Assembly: GCA_022575985.1 (NCBI GenBank)
Contig: JAKSXM010000007.1
Coordinates: 68,788,501-68,852,500, forward strand
DNA: 64,000 nucleotides
DNA from: Anagrus nilaparvatae
Taxonomy: Eukaryota; Arthropoda; Insecta; Hymenoptera; Mymaridae
Direction of reading: 5' to 3'
Position numbers and translations under genes: made by a program. The notes below the pieces were generated by a model. That model did no database searches. It saw only the letters and a program-made list of their open reading frames with translations, and was not told where the DNA came from. Below, piece after piece: positions 50,343 through 62,900 of the stretch; the first letter of the stretch is position 1; every line of letters starts with the position of its first letter.

Positions 50343-51129
50343 CATTGTAAAAAATAATGAACACAATATTACTACCATTTAGTAATTTTACTACAATTTA
50401 GTAATATTACTACAGAAATAGTAATTTTACTACAATTACAATTTCGGCAGCAATTTAAAAATTGGTCATTCGGGTCCGAAAATGGGCATTTGGTTTATTG
50501 ACTATAACGATGAGAGAATAGATAATGGAGCATTGCCACTGACGGGAATTAAAATATGGTTTTTATACGGAAAAAATGAGATGAACTGGAAGTATTTTAG
50601 TTAATTTGCAAGGTTACAGTGTTGTATGGAAGTTATCGAAAAAACCCTATTTTCTAACATTGAGCCCTGCGTTTCTAAGCCCAGATGGCGCATTGGAATA
50701 AACGTAGGGTATCTTTGGTGTGTTTTTTCAACATATTTAAGTGATTCAGAAGTATAGATTGTAATTTGGCGATCCAAATGTTCCGGTCTCCTCTTTTTAG
50801 TTATTATTTTATTATTATTGTTGAATATAGACACAAATATAGTATGCTTATATAATATTAAAAATGGAAAACAAAGGTTAATATTGTGTATTACAAACGT
50901 AAATGAACTCCTAAAGCTATATTTAGTCGCATCTGGCTGGAAAAAAAAAATTTTTTTTCACTACAAATTGTAATTATTTTATTACACTTGTAGTAATATT
51001 AATACACTTGTAGTAATATTACTACAAGTATAGTACGAAATAGTAAAATTACTATTAGTAGTAATATTACTACAAATTGTATTAAAATTACTATTTCTGT
51101 AGTAATATTGTGTTGATTATTTTTTACAG
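50343..51129. mobile_element. Inverted-repeat element, CAYTGTAAAAAATAAT ends
   Basis: About 790 bp. Left end CATTGTAAAAAATAATGAAC, right end mirrored (GATTATTTTTTACAGTG). Next to each end are degenerate repeats of GTAGTAATATTACTAC, itself a palindrome. The centre carries the CCCTGCGTTTCTAAGC segment that also occurs near 25960. Target duplication not clear. Non-autonomous DNA transposon. Confidence 0.6.
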
Positions 51130-51701
51130 TGTGTGTATTTAATTTTTTTATTTTTTTTTTTTTTATTATATATGCCAAAATGATAACTCACTGTTTATAT
51201 ACGAATATACTAAAATTTAGTACTATTATTTTTTTAAGTACATATACAGTAGTATATAATATATGTTTGTACTGTATATATTCGTTGGTTTATCTGTGCA
51301 ATTTATGTAATATAAATGAGTGACTTTTGTTAAATTTTCTAAACATATATGATTTTTCAAAAAACTAATGTACATTTGATTTAAATTCTATATTAAAATT
51401 AATGTCACAATAAAAGTTCAAAAGTTCTTATTTTTCAAAAGTAATAATAATAAGGAAAAAATTAAATATTTGATGGTTATGAAAACCTAATACTTGTATA
51501 CTTAAATACTTAAAATATAAATTATAATTATCCACAATGCTGTTAAACTACTTAATTTAATCTTAAAATAAATGCGTTTAAATTGATATTTGGATACATT
51601 CAAATCAAACTTGATCTAATCATAGGACCTTTAAATCGATTCCAAAGTATTTTCTTCTAGAATATTTTAAAATTTTAGTGCAGTACATAGTAAGCTCAAT
51701 C
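51130..51701. other. AT-rich spacer
   Basis: Nothing recognised. The open frame at 51129-51323 is T-rich and without family features. Confidence 0.4.
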
Positions 51702-51803
51702 TTATACTGTTGAATAAATCCCAGGCATAGAATTATTACATTCCATTTGGCCAAGTGGTACAGCTTCTTGTAATCTCTTGAGGATTTCTGGATCAAAAAG
51801 TAC
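51702..51803 (-). CDS. Possible orphan terminal exon, unknown protein
   Basis: On the minus strand, after an acceptor-like CCCTATAG, a 33-codon frame runs to TAA. It begins VLFDPEILKRLQEAV and ends MPGIYSTV. It has ordinary amino-acid composition, unlike the AT-driven frames around it, which suggests a real or formerly real last coding exon. I do not recognise the family, and no upstream exon was found between here and gene B. Could be a gene fragment or chance. Confidence 0.3.
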   Translation of the reverse strand, partial: VLFDPEILKRLQEAVPLGQMECNNSMPGIYSTV

Positions 51804-51809
51804 CTATAG

Positions 51810-53190
51810 GGAAGTCATCATCTATACACACATTGGATAACATAAGAAAAATAAGGTTGATCGTAAACATGGCCCAGGGGTCTATCCTGTAACCCTACCT
51901 ATATAGCGCCATTTAGGTTGCCTGTAAATTGAGTTTCGACATAAACTTGTCTCTGCTTTTGGAAGGAGTTACGCGGATAAGATTGCTCTTTGTAATTATT
52001 GCAAGATAAAATAAAGAGCGTCGTTACTTATGCATGAATAATTTATTTAAAATTTCAAAATCTGTTTAGCGATTCGTTAACAAAAATTTTACCGTCAGAC
52101 TTTTAGTTTGTGCAGAAAGTTTGACTTAATTAACTGAATAAAAAGTAACTGGAGATTCTGGAGAATTTTGTTTCTGGAAAATCAAATTTAAATTTCGGTT
52201 TTTTAAATCGAACTTCAATAGCACAGCCAAATAATTAATTGAGAATATCGAAATTATATCCAAAATTATTAAAAGTAAATTATTAATTATTATATCCAAA
52301 ATTATAAAAAGATATTTTATATGTTTGTAGTTTACATATTTTTGTAACAAAAAATTAAAAAAAAAAAAAAAATCAGAAAAACCATTACCTGAAAATTTTA
52401 GTAAAATTAAATTAAAATAATGATTTTACCCTTAAAAAAATTATTACTGTGTCTAATAGCGTATAGATTTCATGAGATATATTTTAGATTTATTCATTTT
52501 TTAGGGTGCCATAAGAAACTAATTTATGGTAAAATAACTAAGCAAACTTCTAAAATTAAATAAAACATTAAAAAAAACGAAATTCTGTTTTTATTTTGCA
52601 TAAAAAACACTAAAATTAATCTATGTCAGAATATTATTTATTATAAAGATTATAAAGATGTTTTTCAAGATATTTTGGTCATATTTCAGCAAAAAATAGT
52701 ATAAAAATATATTTTACTTACAATTAGAGTTATTTTGATATTTGTTATTTATCATCAATAATTTTTTCGAAAAGGAAAATTTGTAAATTCATACTTTAGA
52801 AAACAGCATGAAAATTTATTTTTTTTGCAAAAAAAAAAAAAAAATAAAATGAAAATAAGCGATATTTTATAAGTTGGTTAAAAAATCGTTTATATAACTT
52901 AAAAAAAAAAAAAAATGTCCTACAAAATCTTTGATAAAATAATTTTGCGTTTGACTAAGAATATAATTTTAAGGGACTTTTAACAATTGAGCGATTGACG
53001 CCTGCGATTGAACGTTAAGTTGCGCAGAAGCCAATTCCGCATATCAAAAAACTTACTGCGCAACCTAGTATTCAATCGTAAGCGTAAATTTTCGTCTGGC
53101 TGGTTCTGCGTAAATTGGGTTTGCAAATTGCAATCGCAAGCGCATTTGTAACGCAGAAACGAAACAAATCACTCATTTAAGTAAGAAGTA
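51810..53190. other. AT-rich spacer with a GC-richer patch
   Basis: No gene. 52985-53165 has repeated forms of GCGCAGAA and TTCTGCG in both orientations (for example TTGCGCAGAAGCC and GGTTCTGCGTAA), so it may be a small inverted repeat. Confidence 0.4.
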
Positions 53191-53334
53191 TTCAATATAG
53201 TTTAGCCATTTTTTAAAACTCTTTTTTATTAATTATTCCGGTGCAAGTAAATCATCCATGAATTTAACGCCAACTCACAATTTTTTATTATTTCCAAGGT
53301 CATCTAATAAATCATTATGATCTTCTGTTTCCTG
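53191..53334 (-). pseudogene. Relic last exon of a third synthetase copy
   Basis: Minus-strand reading contains LGNNKKL and VGVKFMDD, followed by remnants of KINKKELKEMAKLY, with at least two stop codons and frameshifts. It aligns with the last exons of gene A (24362-24520) and gene B (53913-54071) and lies about 580 bp beyond the end of gene B in the same orientation. No other exon of this copy is visible. Confidence 0.75.
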
Positions 53335-53569
53335 GTAAAAAAATACTAATTTCTAAGAAGATTTATTTTAATTCTTTATTACATATACAAATATAATATA
53401 TAATCACATTCAAGCTTGTATTTCAAAAAGTTTTATAGTGACATTATTTGTGTACTAATTTTTGCAATATAAAGTTTATTTGAATCAGGTTGAGCTGCAG
53501 TTTACATAAATTTCCTGTGCACTGAAAAAAAACCACTTGCGTAAAACTGCTTTAGTAAAATAAAAACGG

Positions 53570-53643
53570 GCTCTGGCTGGGAGTTGAACCCACGATCTCC
53601 AATTTTATTCACTGGTGCCTGTATCAACTAGACCACCAGGGGG
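53570..53643 (-). repeat. tRNA-like sequence, probably SINE or pseudo-tRNA
   Basis: On the minus strand TGGTCTAGTTGATACAGGC (A-box-like) and GGGTTCAACTCCC (B-box-like) are correctly spaced, but the two ends do not pair as an acceptor stem. Lies between the relic exon and gene B. Confidence 0.5.
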
Positions 53644-53881
53644 AACAAAGATTTATAATCCTTAATTAAGACTCTAACGATGATTAACCGAACCAAGAAA
53701 TCAATTTTTGATTTTTTTAGTTAAACACTTACAGTTTGAAGAAAATCATATTTCATAGAAGCATAAGTGTGTGCGAAATTTGAGGACAATCGGACGAGGT
53801 GTTTATACAAGAGCTGTATCTTTAACTTTTCTCCTCTCTAAATATTATAAATATATGAGTAGACTCAAACATTGAAAATTC

Positions 53882-53887
53882 TTTAAT
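53882..53887 (-). terminator. Possible poly(A) signal of gene B
   Basis: TTTAAT on the plus strand reads ATTAAA on the minus strand, 26 bases after the gene B stop. Confidence 0.3.
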
Positions 53888-53912
53888 GTAATACAAATTT
53901 ACGCAATCAATT

Positions 53913-56900
53913 TTATGATTCGCTGTATTGTTTAGCCATTTCCTTTAACTCTTTTTTGTTGAGTTTCTTGGAAGGTGTGTAAGGCAAATTATCCATAAAT
54001 TTAACACCACCCCATAATTTTTTATTATTTCCAAGCTCTTCTGATAATTTAACTAGTTCTACTTCAGTTACCTAATCAAAAGATGTATGTTAATTAACTA
54101 GTAGAAACATAAATTTATAAAATATAGTCATTAATAAAAATTTATTTACATCGCAACCCGGAACTTTTTTAACAAAAGCCATTGGATGTTCAATGTCTAA
54201 AGGATGAGGTATAGGTACAACAGCAACTTCCATGACACCAGGATGATTTAAAAGAAGTTCTTCAATTTCATTTGGCGATACATGATGTCCACGAAATTTC
54301 ATAACTTCTTTAATTCGATCGACAATAAAAATCTCTCCACATTCATTGTAATACCCAATATCGCCAGAATGTAACCAGCCTGTTAATAGGAACAAAAATT
54401 TATCTTTTTGATTATCATTGATTTTTTATATATAAAAGATTAAAAAAATTGATTTTTCAATTATTTTATTTCAACACATAAATTAGATAAAATGAATGTA
54501 ATTACCTTCATTATCAATTGCTTCCGATGTAGCTTCAGGATTTTTATAATAACCAAGCATTAAGCGATTAGATTTAATACATATTTCACCATTTTTGTTT
54601 GGACCTAATGGCTTATTTGACTCAAGATCAATGATTTTGATTTCGGCATTCTTAGCAACATAGCCAACAGAGTCGATATTTTTACAAGTTTGACGTCGTT
54701 GAGTTACTCCATTCGGAACTTCTGACATGGCTTTAAATAAAATTTCAAAAAGATTTGAGTATTGTGAATTTTGGTCAACAGTTCAACAACTTTCATTCTA
54801 TAAAAATTCGATAAAACATAAAAATTTATTTTTGCTTACCGTAACCATATGCTAATTGAACATGTGGTAAAACTAATTTTATTTCTTCTAAAGATTCTTT
54901 ATGTAATTTTGAACCACCAGTTATAAGCACTTTTAAATTTTCAAGTTTAAATTTTTTTAAAATACTTGATTTTAGTAAAATCATTACCATGCTTGGAGAA
55001 AAAAAAACTAAATTCACCTTAAAAAAGAGTAATAAATTATTTGTAGAGAAATTTAGAAAGAAACTAAAAATTTTTTTAATGTTTACCTTATATTTCTCAA
55101 TAATTTTGCAAGTTTCTTCAGGATCAAAATTTTGATGCATAATTCTTGTAGAATTGCTAAATATTGAATAAAGTGTAAAAAATGTTCCAGTAATCCAATA
55201 TAAAGATGAATAGCATAATAAATTATTTTTAGTGTTGATATTTTTCTTTTTAAAGTTAAATAGCAAAGTATTATAAGATATCAAAACACCTTTTGGAAAG
55301 CCAGTTGTGCCAGATGAAAATACCACTAATGCAGGATCTTGTTTATCATTAATTTTTGTTGGAATAAAATTTGATACTTCTAAATTTGATTGTTGATTTA
55401 TTATGTCATATATTGATTGAAATCCAGGTGCTTTTCCAAAAACAATAATTTTAACTGAAACATTTTCTAATTTTGCAGCTTCTTTTATTATTTCCAAAGT
55501 ACTTTCGCATGAAAACATAACTTTTGGCTGTATCAACTTCATTAAATGCCGAGCAAGTCCTATTAATTTTGAAAAGTAATTTAAATATTATTTAGTAAAA
55601 TCAATAAAAATTAATTTGAAGGTAAATTAACTGATAATTTAATATATTGCATACTTTTAAATAAATTAATTTTTAGGAGTAGAATATTAATTATCGTGTT
55701 TTATAAAACTTTATTCTGAGAATAAAAGAATTGCAAGTCCAAGCCCGTAATTTTTAAAGTAATTTTTCGTTTTGCACAATGAAACTTTTTTACAAGACAT
55801 GTTAATAAATGTTACGACCAGTAACAAAATTCCGTATTTCTTATTTTGGAAACTCGCATCGAGTTTATATTTTAAACTTAAATAAAGTATAAAAAATATA
55901 AATTATATAAAAACATAAATAAAAAAAATACTTTATTTAAGTTTAAAATATAAGTAAAAATAGAAAAATCAAATTTTTCATTTTTTTTTAAATTTTTTGA
56001 CTGAATTGCAAATGTTGACTAACACCTCTTTATACTGCATACAACCATGTATAATTATACTAATACACATTTTTTAGGTTTATTTATCATTTATGTACAT
56101 ATTTTAATACAGAGCTGTACCTAAAAAATTTTTTTTTTTTCATTTTAAAACTATAAATATTTTACCTTTTTATGGTAAAAAATAGATTTTTTTTTTCATT
56201 CAACAGCTAAAAAAATTTAAAAAAAAAATTTTTTTTTGATCTCGGGTGCCTATCATTTAGTATACCCAAAAACGGTCATTTTCCATCTAGCAGAATTTTT
56301 TTTCATAAGAAATTGCGTTGAAGCCCATTTTCGGCCACTTTTTTTTTTTACTACACTGTGCGTCATCATCAATTCTCCTACCACAGACAGCAATTTCTCT
56401 CCCCACCAAGTCAACTTTACTTTCACTGCCAGCCACAGATGCATGTACGGTTGCTTCTTTTCAGGCACCTCAAATGTTCAACATTGGGTAAAGTTAAACC
56501 CACTTTCAAGGTAAAATCTTTTTTTCTTAATTTACAACTAAGATGGAAGACGCCGAATCTCTTTTTATAGATCAAGTTACTGACGGGAACTTGATCCTCG
56601 ATTTCCTCATTAATGTAGATCTAAAGGATTACCGGGCCGTTCCCCCCCAAGAACGCTTCCCCACTGGGAATTCGCCCCCCCAGACGTTTCCCCCCTTGGA
56701 TGTTTGCCCCCCGGAGAAGTTAGCTTATTCTAGGGCTAAGTGCGAGTACAGCTTTTGGGGGTAGGTTATAATTGTTTTTATCTTTTGTGGGGGTTTCGCC
56801 CCCAAACCCCCATGGGGGCTATGTCCCCTCGACCCCCCCAATTAGCTTATTCTAGGAGTAAGTGCGAGTACAGCTATAGGGAGTAGGTTATAATTGCTTT

Positions 56901-59900
56901 TTTCATTTATGTGGGCTTCGCTTCCTAGAATTTGCTTTCATAAAAATTTTTATTTATTTACTGAAAAAGAAAATTAAAAATGACAATAATTAAATACCAT
57001 GTTACACATTTTACAAAAACTAAATACAATATTATCAATATGCTTCATTAACAAGCAGAATAAATTACAATAAATTAATTAAGAAAATTAAATGAAAATA
57101 CATTATAAATAATATTATAATAAATAATATTATTTATTATATTGTCTTTCAAAATTATCAAATACTTCTCGCTGTTCCTGTATATTAAGGCATATATTAA
57201 AAGGTCCGGGGGGGGGGGAAATCCAGGGGGGAAACGTCCAAGGAGGGGAACGTCCGGGGGGGGGGAAGTCCAAGAGGGGAAAACGTACTTAGGGGGGAAC
57301 GGCCCGGTCACCGATCTAAAGGGGGGAGAGAAAAAACCACTAGCAGTTTTAATATGTAGAAAAGAACTGCTGAAAGAATATTGGCAAAGTTTTCGTGATC
57401 GGCATCGAAAACTACGACATTATAAGGACGAACTTAAAAACAGATCTTATTTTAAAAAAAACCATTTTACAGTTGTCGGAGGACGCTACATCGAGGCTCT
57501 CAGTCAACTCAACGACGCTATCTCCAAGGAATCAACGCCAACAACAGAACCACGGGTAGCGCACAGCATCATTTACATATCGCTGCCTAAAATACCACTG
57601 CCAACATTCGACGGGACTCAGCATAATTGGGACTCCTTCAAGGAAATCTTCAGAGCCAGGGTGGCTGACGATAACAACCTTGCACCAGCTGTTAAGCTTC
57701 AACATCTACTGGCGTCTCTTCAGGGTGATGCTGCTAGGCGATACAGCAATCTTCAGCTCACCAGCGCCAACTTTCAAGTAGCATGGGGCACACTCACACG
57801 TCGATACGACAACAAACGCATCAGGCTCAGGACACACCTGTCACTTTTGATTTCAGCTCCTGCCGTCAATGCCAAGGTCACAGGAGACATCTTATGACTT
57901 CTAGATACCTTCGAGGAGAGCATCAGGGCTCTTCGTGGTCTGGACCAGCCAGTCGATCAATGGGATGCCTAATTCGTGCAGCTGATGGTCTCCAAGCTCG
58001 ACTACAGTACACGCAACGACTGGGAAAAATTCAGGGAAGCAGACGACATCTTTTCCACGCACAAACAGCTAATTGACTTCCTGGAAAAACCGTTCCAGAA
58101 TGCATGATGCTGCCCAAGCCTCCAGCGGTTCCACCAGCCACACTCAGGGCTCTTCAAATTCCAAGAACAGGTCGAACGCCTCAGCCCACACCACGAGTTC
58201 TCAGCGATCTAAGCCAAGCTGTCCACTCTGCAGCGGGGAATCCCACTACTTATCCAAGTGCTCCAAGTTCCTCCAGATGGATGTACTACAACGACGTAAG
58301 CCGATGACATCTTATCCAGGTACCTGTTACAACTGCTTGGGGCCTGGGCACCAGCGAAACAAATGCCCCTCCAAGCGAACCTGTTTCTCATGCGGTGAGC
58401 AACATCATACTCTGCTCTACCAGTGACAATTCAGCGGCTCCAATAGCGGCAAATTAAGCAGCTCCAATAGCAGCAACTTCAGTGGCTTCAATAGCAGCAA
58501 CCTTAGCAGCTTCAATAGCAGCCAATTCAGCAACCTGTTCCAACCAACGTGGCGTTCCAGACGTGGGTCAGTTCACGGCGGGCTGTCCAGTTTCAACATC
58601 ATACAAAACTAAAATTAATCTTGTAAAAATGAATTAAGTTTTCTCTTTTTTTCTTTTTCAATTTTTAATTAAATTTATAACTTAAGTAATTTTGAAATAA
58701 TAATTTAGAACGTGACTTTTACGAGCACTTTCACGTTCTAAATTATTATTTTAAACTTCACTCCTTAATATCGAGCGATAAATAAATATTCAATATTGAA
58801 TAATTATTCAAATAAATTATTAATTAATTTTGAATGTGAAAGTCATGTAAAACAAAATTCAAATTTGCGTTGTATAGAATCACGCGTTAAATTCGATTTA
58901 AATTTCAATCAATATCAATTACTAAAGAAACTTATTTTGTTAAATAAAATTTAACAAGGCGGGCGGTATGTTACGGCCAGAAACAAAATTCCATATTTCT
59001 TATGAAGGAAGCTCGATGCGAGTTTCTTTATATTTTTTCAAATACTCGCGCATTAACTCTAACTTCTTTGATAAGATAACTGTTTGATTTATCGGCCTCA
59101 TTTTTGTAAAAATCCCTACCATTATGTAAATTTTTCTGGTTTCTATACAAACGTTCAATGCGCTCGTTTCCCTCTCATTCTGTGGTTGGTCGTCGCGCCT
59201 TTAATAGAAACAATTCACGAATTCTAATTGAAAACATGTGCCGCCCGGCTTATCAAATCAATCAAATCATAGTTAATATAACTTCAGTGCTTAAATTCAA
59301 TTAAACTATTTAATTTTATAATTTATTTAAACGCCAGCTTTTTAGTAATTCTATTCTTATACAGTCCGCTAAAAAACTATTATTTTGTATTATATTCAAA
59401 TGATTTTAATAATTAATTATCTTTATTTTAATCAAGTGTGAATTTATTCATAAACCTGAACCAATTTATAAAAAAGTATTATTTTATATATATTATTAAA
59501 GTATTATTATTTAATAAAGTATTAAAGTATTATAATTATTAAAGTATTATAATTTAAAAGTATTATTTTATTATATATTATTTTCCCAGTATTAACCTAT
59601 CCAAATATTTCAATAAGTAAATAGTAAATAATAAGAAACTTCTTAAAAAAAGCATTTTGAAGGTTCTTCATTGAGAAATTGAAAAAATTTCCTATGGACT
59701 AAAAAAAATTTTTAACGATTACTTTTAGTTACAAATAAAATTAGAAAGATAATTAGGGAATAAAATGATCTTGCATAAATATTGCACCAAGTGCAAAAAA
59801 AACTAGAATCAATATATATAAGACTATAATTCACAAAAAATATTATTAATATATTTTATTTTTGGATGGTCATTTGGCCTCCAGTTAAGTTATTTAAGAG

Positions 59901-62900
59901 CTAATAGCAAAAAAAATAAATACGATTTTCTTTGAATTATAAATTATACAGGTAGAAAGAGCATCCCGGAATAAGAAGCGATTTCGGCCCCGGCATGAAA
60001 TCAAAAAAACCTTTTTACACTTGAAAGTACTCATAAAAAAAACATTTTTCCCGTTGGAATTTTTACCCCAGCTGCCCTATGTTGGGCTAGGGGGGCAAAA
60101 GTGTTTAAAAAAATTTTTTTATTTTCAAAAATTCATATCTCTGGATCCAGAAAACGAAAAGTGGTCTACAAGGTCTCAAAAAATTGGGCTTTCTATGCAC
60201 TTTAATTTTATATATGTAAAAAAATTTTTTGAGACACGTAAGCCACCTTAAAATTAAAAAAACGAAAAACTTTAGTTCAAATTTTATCTTTGAAGTTAAT
60301 TTTCTCTGCCACAAAGATTTACTCATCCCTAAAAAATTTATATGTTTTTTGTCACACATAAAGTTGCAGAATGAAACCGGTTTTAACGAGATTCCAACGT
60401 ACAATTTTTTAAAAAAGCCGAAAAACCGATGGTTTTTTCATTTTTTAACTGATTTTCTGGGTTTTTAAGCTGAAATTTTTATTTAACTCTAAACATATAC
60501 TTTTATATGCAAATTTTATGATTGTAAATAATATAAAAACTTAAAAATTTTCTATTAGCACCGGTTTCAACAGGATCCCAATATATCAGAACTCAAAAAT
60601 ACAGATAAACTATTGATTTTTAGCATTTTTTTGCAGATATCCAGAGTTTCTAAGAAGAAATAACTTTCTTTATATAATGAGGACTTATATGCAAAAATTT
60701 TATGCATTAAATTTACATAAAAATCAAAAATCTTTCAATTGAAATCGGTTTTAACAAGTTTTCAGCGTAGAAATCGATAAAAGATATAAAAAACCGCTAA
60801 AATTTTGTACCTTTTTTTGCTAATATTTTTGAGGTTTCTTAATAAGAATAAAGGTTTTTATGCAAGCATTTACTCATACTTCACACTTTAACCTATCTGT
60901 TGAACTATTAAAATATTACGCAAACCGATTCCATTCAAACCTAAGGTGAAAATGTTTAATAAAATAACGCTGTTAAATGATCATTTTTGTTTTTTAATTC
61001 ACTGTCAGTAATTTTTAAAATCAAATAGTATATATTTTTGTTTAACATATTATAATGTTGCATCTTGTATTGGTATTGGTATTTGTTTAACCTCCATCTT
61101 AAACTTCCATACGGATGTTGTGACAGAGGTCACCAACAACTGCCCATGCCATCACACCCTGCACTATTTCAATTTTCTCTTTATCTATTTTAATGGGTTG
61201 AGGATGTGAAAGCGCCTTTTGACAATTGTTAGTGAAGTGTTATTGTATAATTGTTTGAGTGTCAGTGATGAGCGTTGAACCTATGGTCCAGGAGGTACAC
61301 GACCTCTCCCGAACCCCACGCCGGCTTATAGTGCCCTGGAAGCACTTCGGACCGCGTTATCCACATAATGTTAATTTTTTTTTTTTTTTTTTTAAACATT
61401 AGGTGGATGCCTCAATCCTAGAACCCACGGTAGAAGAACATCAAGAATTTTTCGCAAAGAAAAAAACTTGATGTTGATATAGCCGGGAATCGAACTGCGA
61501 ACCTTCAGGTCCGAAGTCCAACGCCCTAACCACAGAGCTACCGAGGCTCTTTTGTTGCATCTTGTATTAAAATTTAATAAAAAAATTTAAAAAATTTTTC
61601 TGAGTAAGTTACGCACAGGGAGCGTGAATTCCCTTATTTCAGCAATTTTTAAACTAAAAAATGATTCACTTGTATCAGGTATATGTGATTCTGTACTAAA
61701 TGCTTTTGAATCAGATGTATTAACGTTGAAATTTGACTTTGCATCTTGTAATTGGAGTAACTTGATAAGTGAAAACACAAATTATATGGCTACAAAGATT
61801 TTCACAAAAAATGGCTGCGTATAATTCATTCGTGCATAGATTACTTACAATTACAATGGAACAATCCGATTACGAAGAAGAGTTAAACGTCATAAAACAA
61901 ATAGCTGTTGCTAATGGATATAAAAGTTCAATAATCGATAAACTTATTTATAAACAACAAATAAAGAAAAAGCATCAACTCTTACCAAAGGACAACCTCA
62001 AGTACTTATCAACTACTTACGGAAATATCACCAATCAAATCTTAGTAGAAGTTTTCAAAAAACTAAACATGAAAGTAGCCTTCAAAACGGATAACAACAT
62101 CAAAAACATATTAAGATTTAGAACTCCCGAAAAATTGGAATTTAAAAGTGGTATTTACAAACTAGACTGCAACGATTGTGACAGCATATATATAGGACAA
62201 ACAGGGCGCACTTTTTTCAAAAGATTTACAAAACACATACAAGACCCAAATCAAAAAGTTCTGACATCCAATTATGCCGAAAATCTTCTCACAAATAAAA
62301 ACCCAGGCACAATCCTGCACGAAAATATGAGTAAATGCTTGCATAAAAACCCTTATTCTTATTAAGAAACCTCTAAAATATTAGCAAAAAAAGCTAACAA
62401 AATTTTAGCGGTTTTTTATATCTTAGATCGATTTCTACGCTGAAAACTTGTTGAAACCGATTTCAATTGAAAGATTTTTGTTTTTTATGTAAATTTAATG
62501 CATAAAATTTTTGCATATAAGTCCTCATTATATAAAGAAAGTTATTTCTTCTTAGAAACTCTGGATATCTGCAAAAAAATGCTAAAAATCAATAGTTTAT
62601 CTGTATTTTTGAGTTCTGATATATTGGGATCCTGTTGAAACCGGTGCTAATAGAAAATTTTTAAGTTTTTATATTATTTACAATCATAAAATTTGCATAT
62701 AAAAGTATATGTTTAGAGTTAAATAAAAATTTGAGCTTAAAACCCCAGAAAATCAGTTAAAAAATGAAAAAACCATCGGTTTTTCGGCTTTTTTAAAAAA
62801 TTGTACGTTGGAATCTCGTTAAAACCGGTTTCATTCTGCAACTTCATGTGTGACAAAAAACATATAAATTTTTTAGGGATGAGTAAATCTTTGTGGCAGA

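Larger units (their letters stand above)
56543..58426 (+). pseudogene. BEL/Pao gag, broken
   Basis: Gag-like protein of an LTR retrotransposon. The N-terminal part starts MEDAESLFIDQVTDG (56543) and is interrupted at 56626 by a 686 bp MITE. It resumes at 57322 (KKPLAVLICRKELLKEYW, with a helical region). The DUF1759-type core follows: ISLPKIPLPTFDGTQHNW, LAPAVKLQHLLASLQGDAAR, VAWGTLTRRYDNKRIR. The frame then meets a TGA at 57895 and a TAA near 57970, and shifts near 58075-58106. The C-terminal part has two zinc-knuckle segments (CPLCSGESHYLSKC and CYNCLGPGHQRNKC) and CFSCGEQHH, ending at 58426. The element cannot make a complete gag. Confidence 0.85.
55810..59500 (+). mobile_element. Degenerate BEL/Pao-type LTR element, pol missing
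   Basis: Right LTR starts at 58969 with TGTTACGGCCAG, just after the purine-rich AAGGCGGGCGGTA, a typical BEL/Pao primer site for plus-strand synthesis. A related LTR start (TGTTACGACCAG) is at 55810, though only about 60 bases match before the sequences part. Between them lies a gag-like region (56543-58426), then short repeats and AT-rich sequence, with no reverse transcriptase, integrase or protease. The right limit is approximate. Inserted in an intron of gene B, on the opposite strand. Confidence 0.75.

Noticed and set aside
57142..57321. The start of the 251-codon open frame as the N-terminus of gag
   Set aside because: This part is encoded by the inserted MITE; true gag sequence begins again only after the right-hand 9-bp duplication.
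58073..58426. Separate small zinc-finger gene
   Set aside because: The zinc knuckles are the C-terminal part of the broken gag, displaced by a frameshift.
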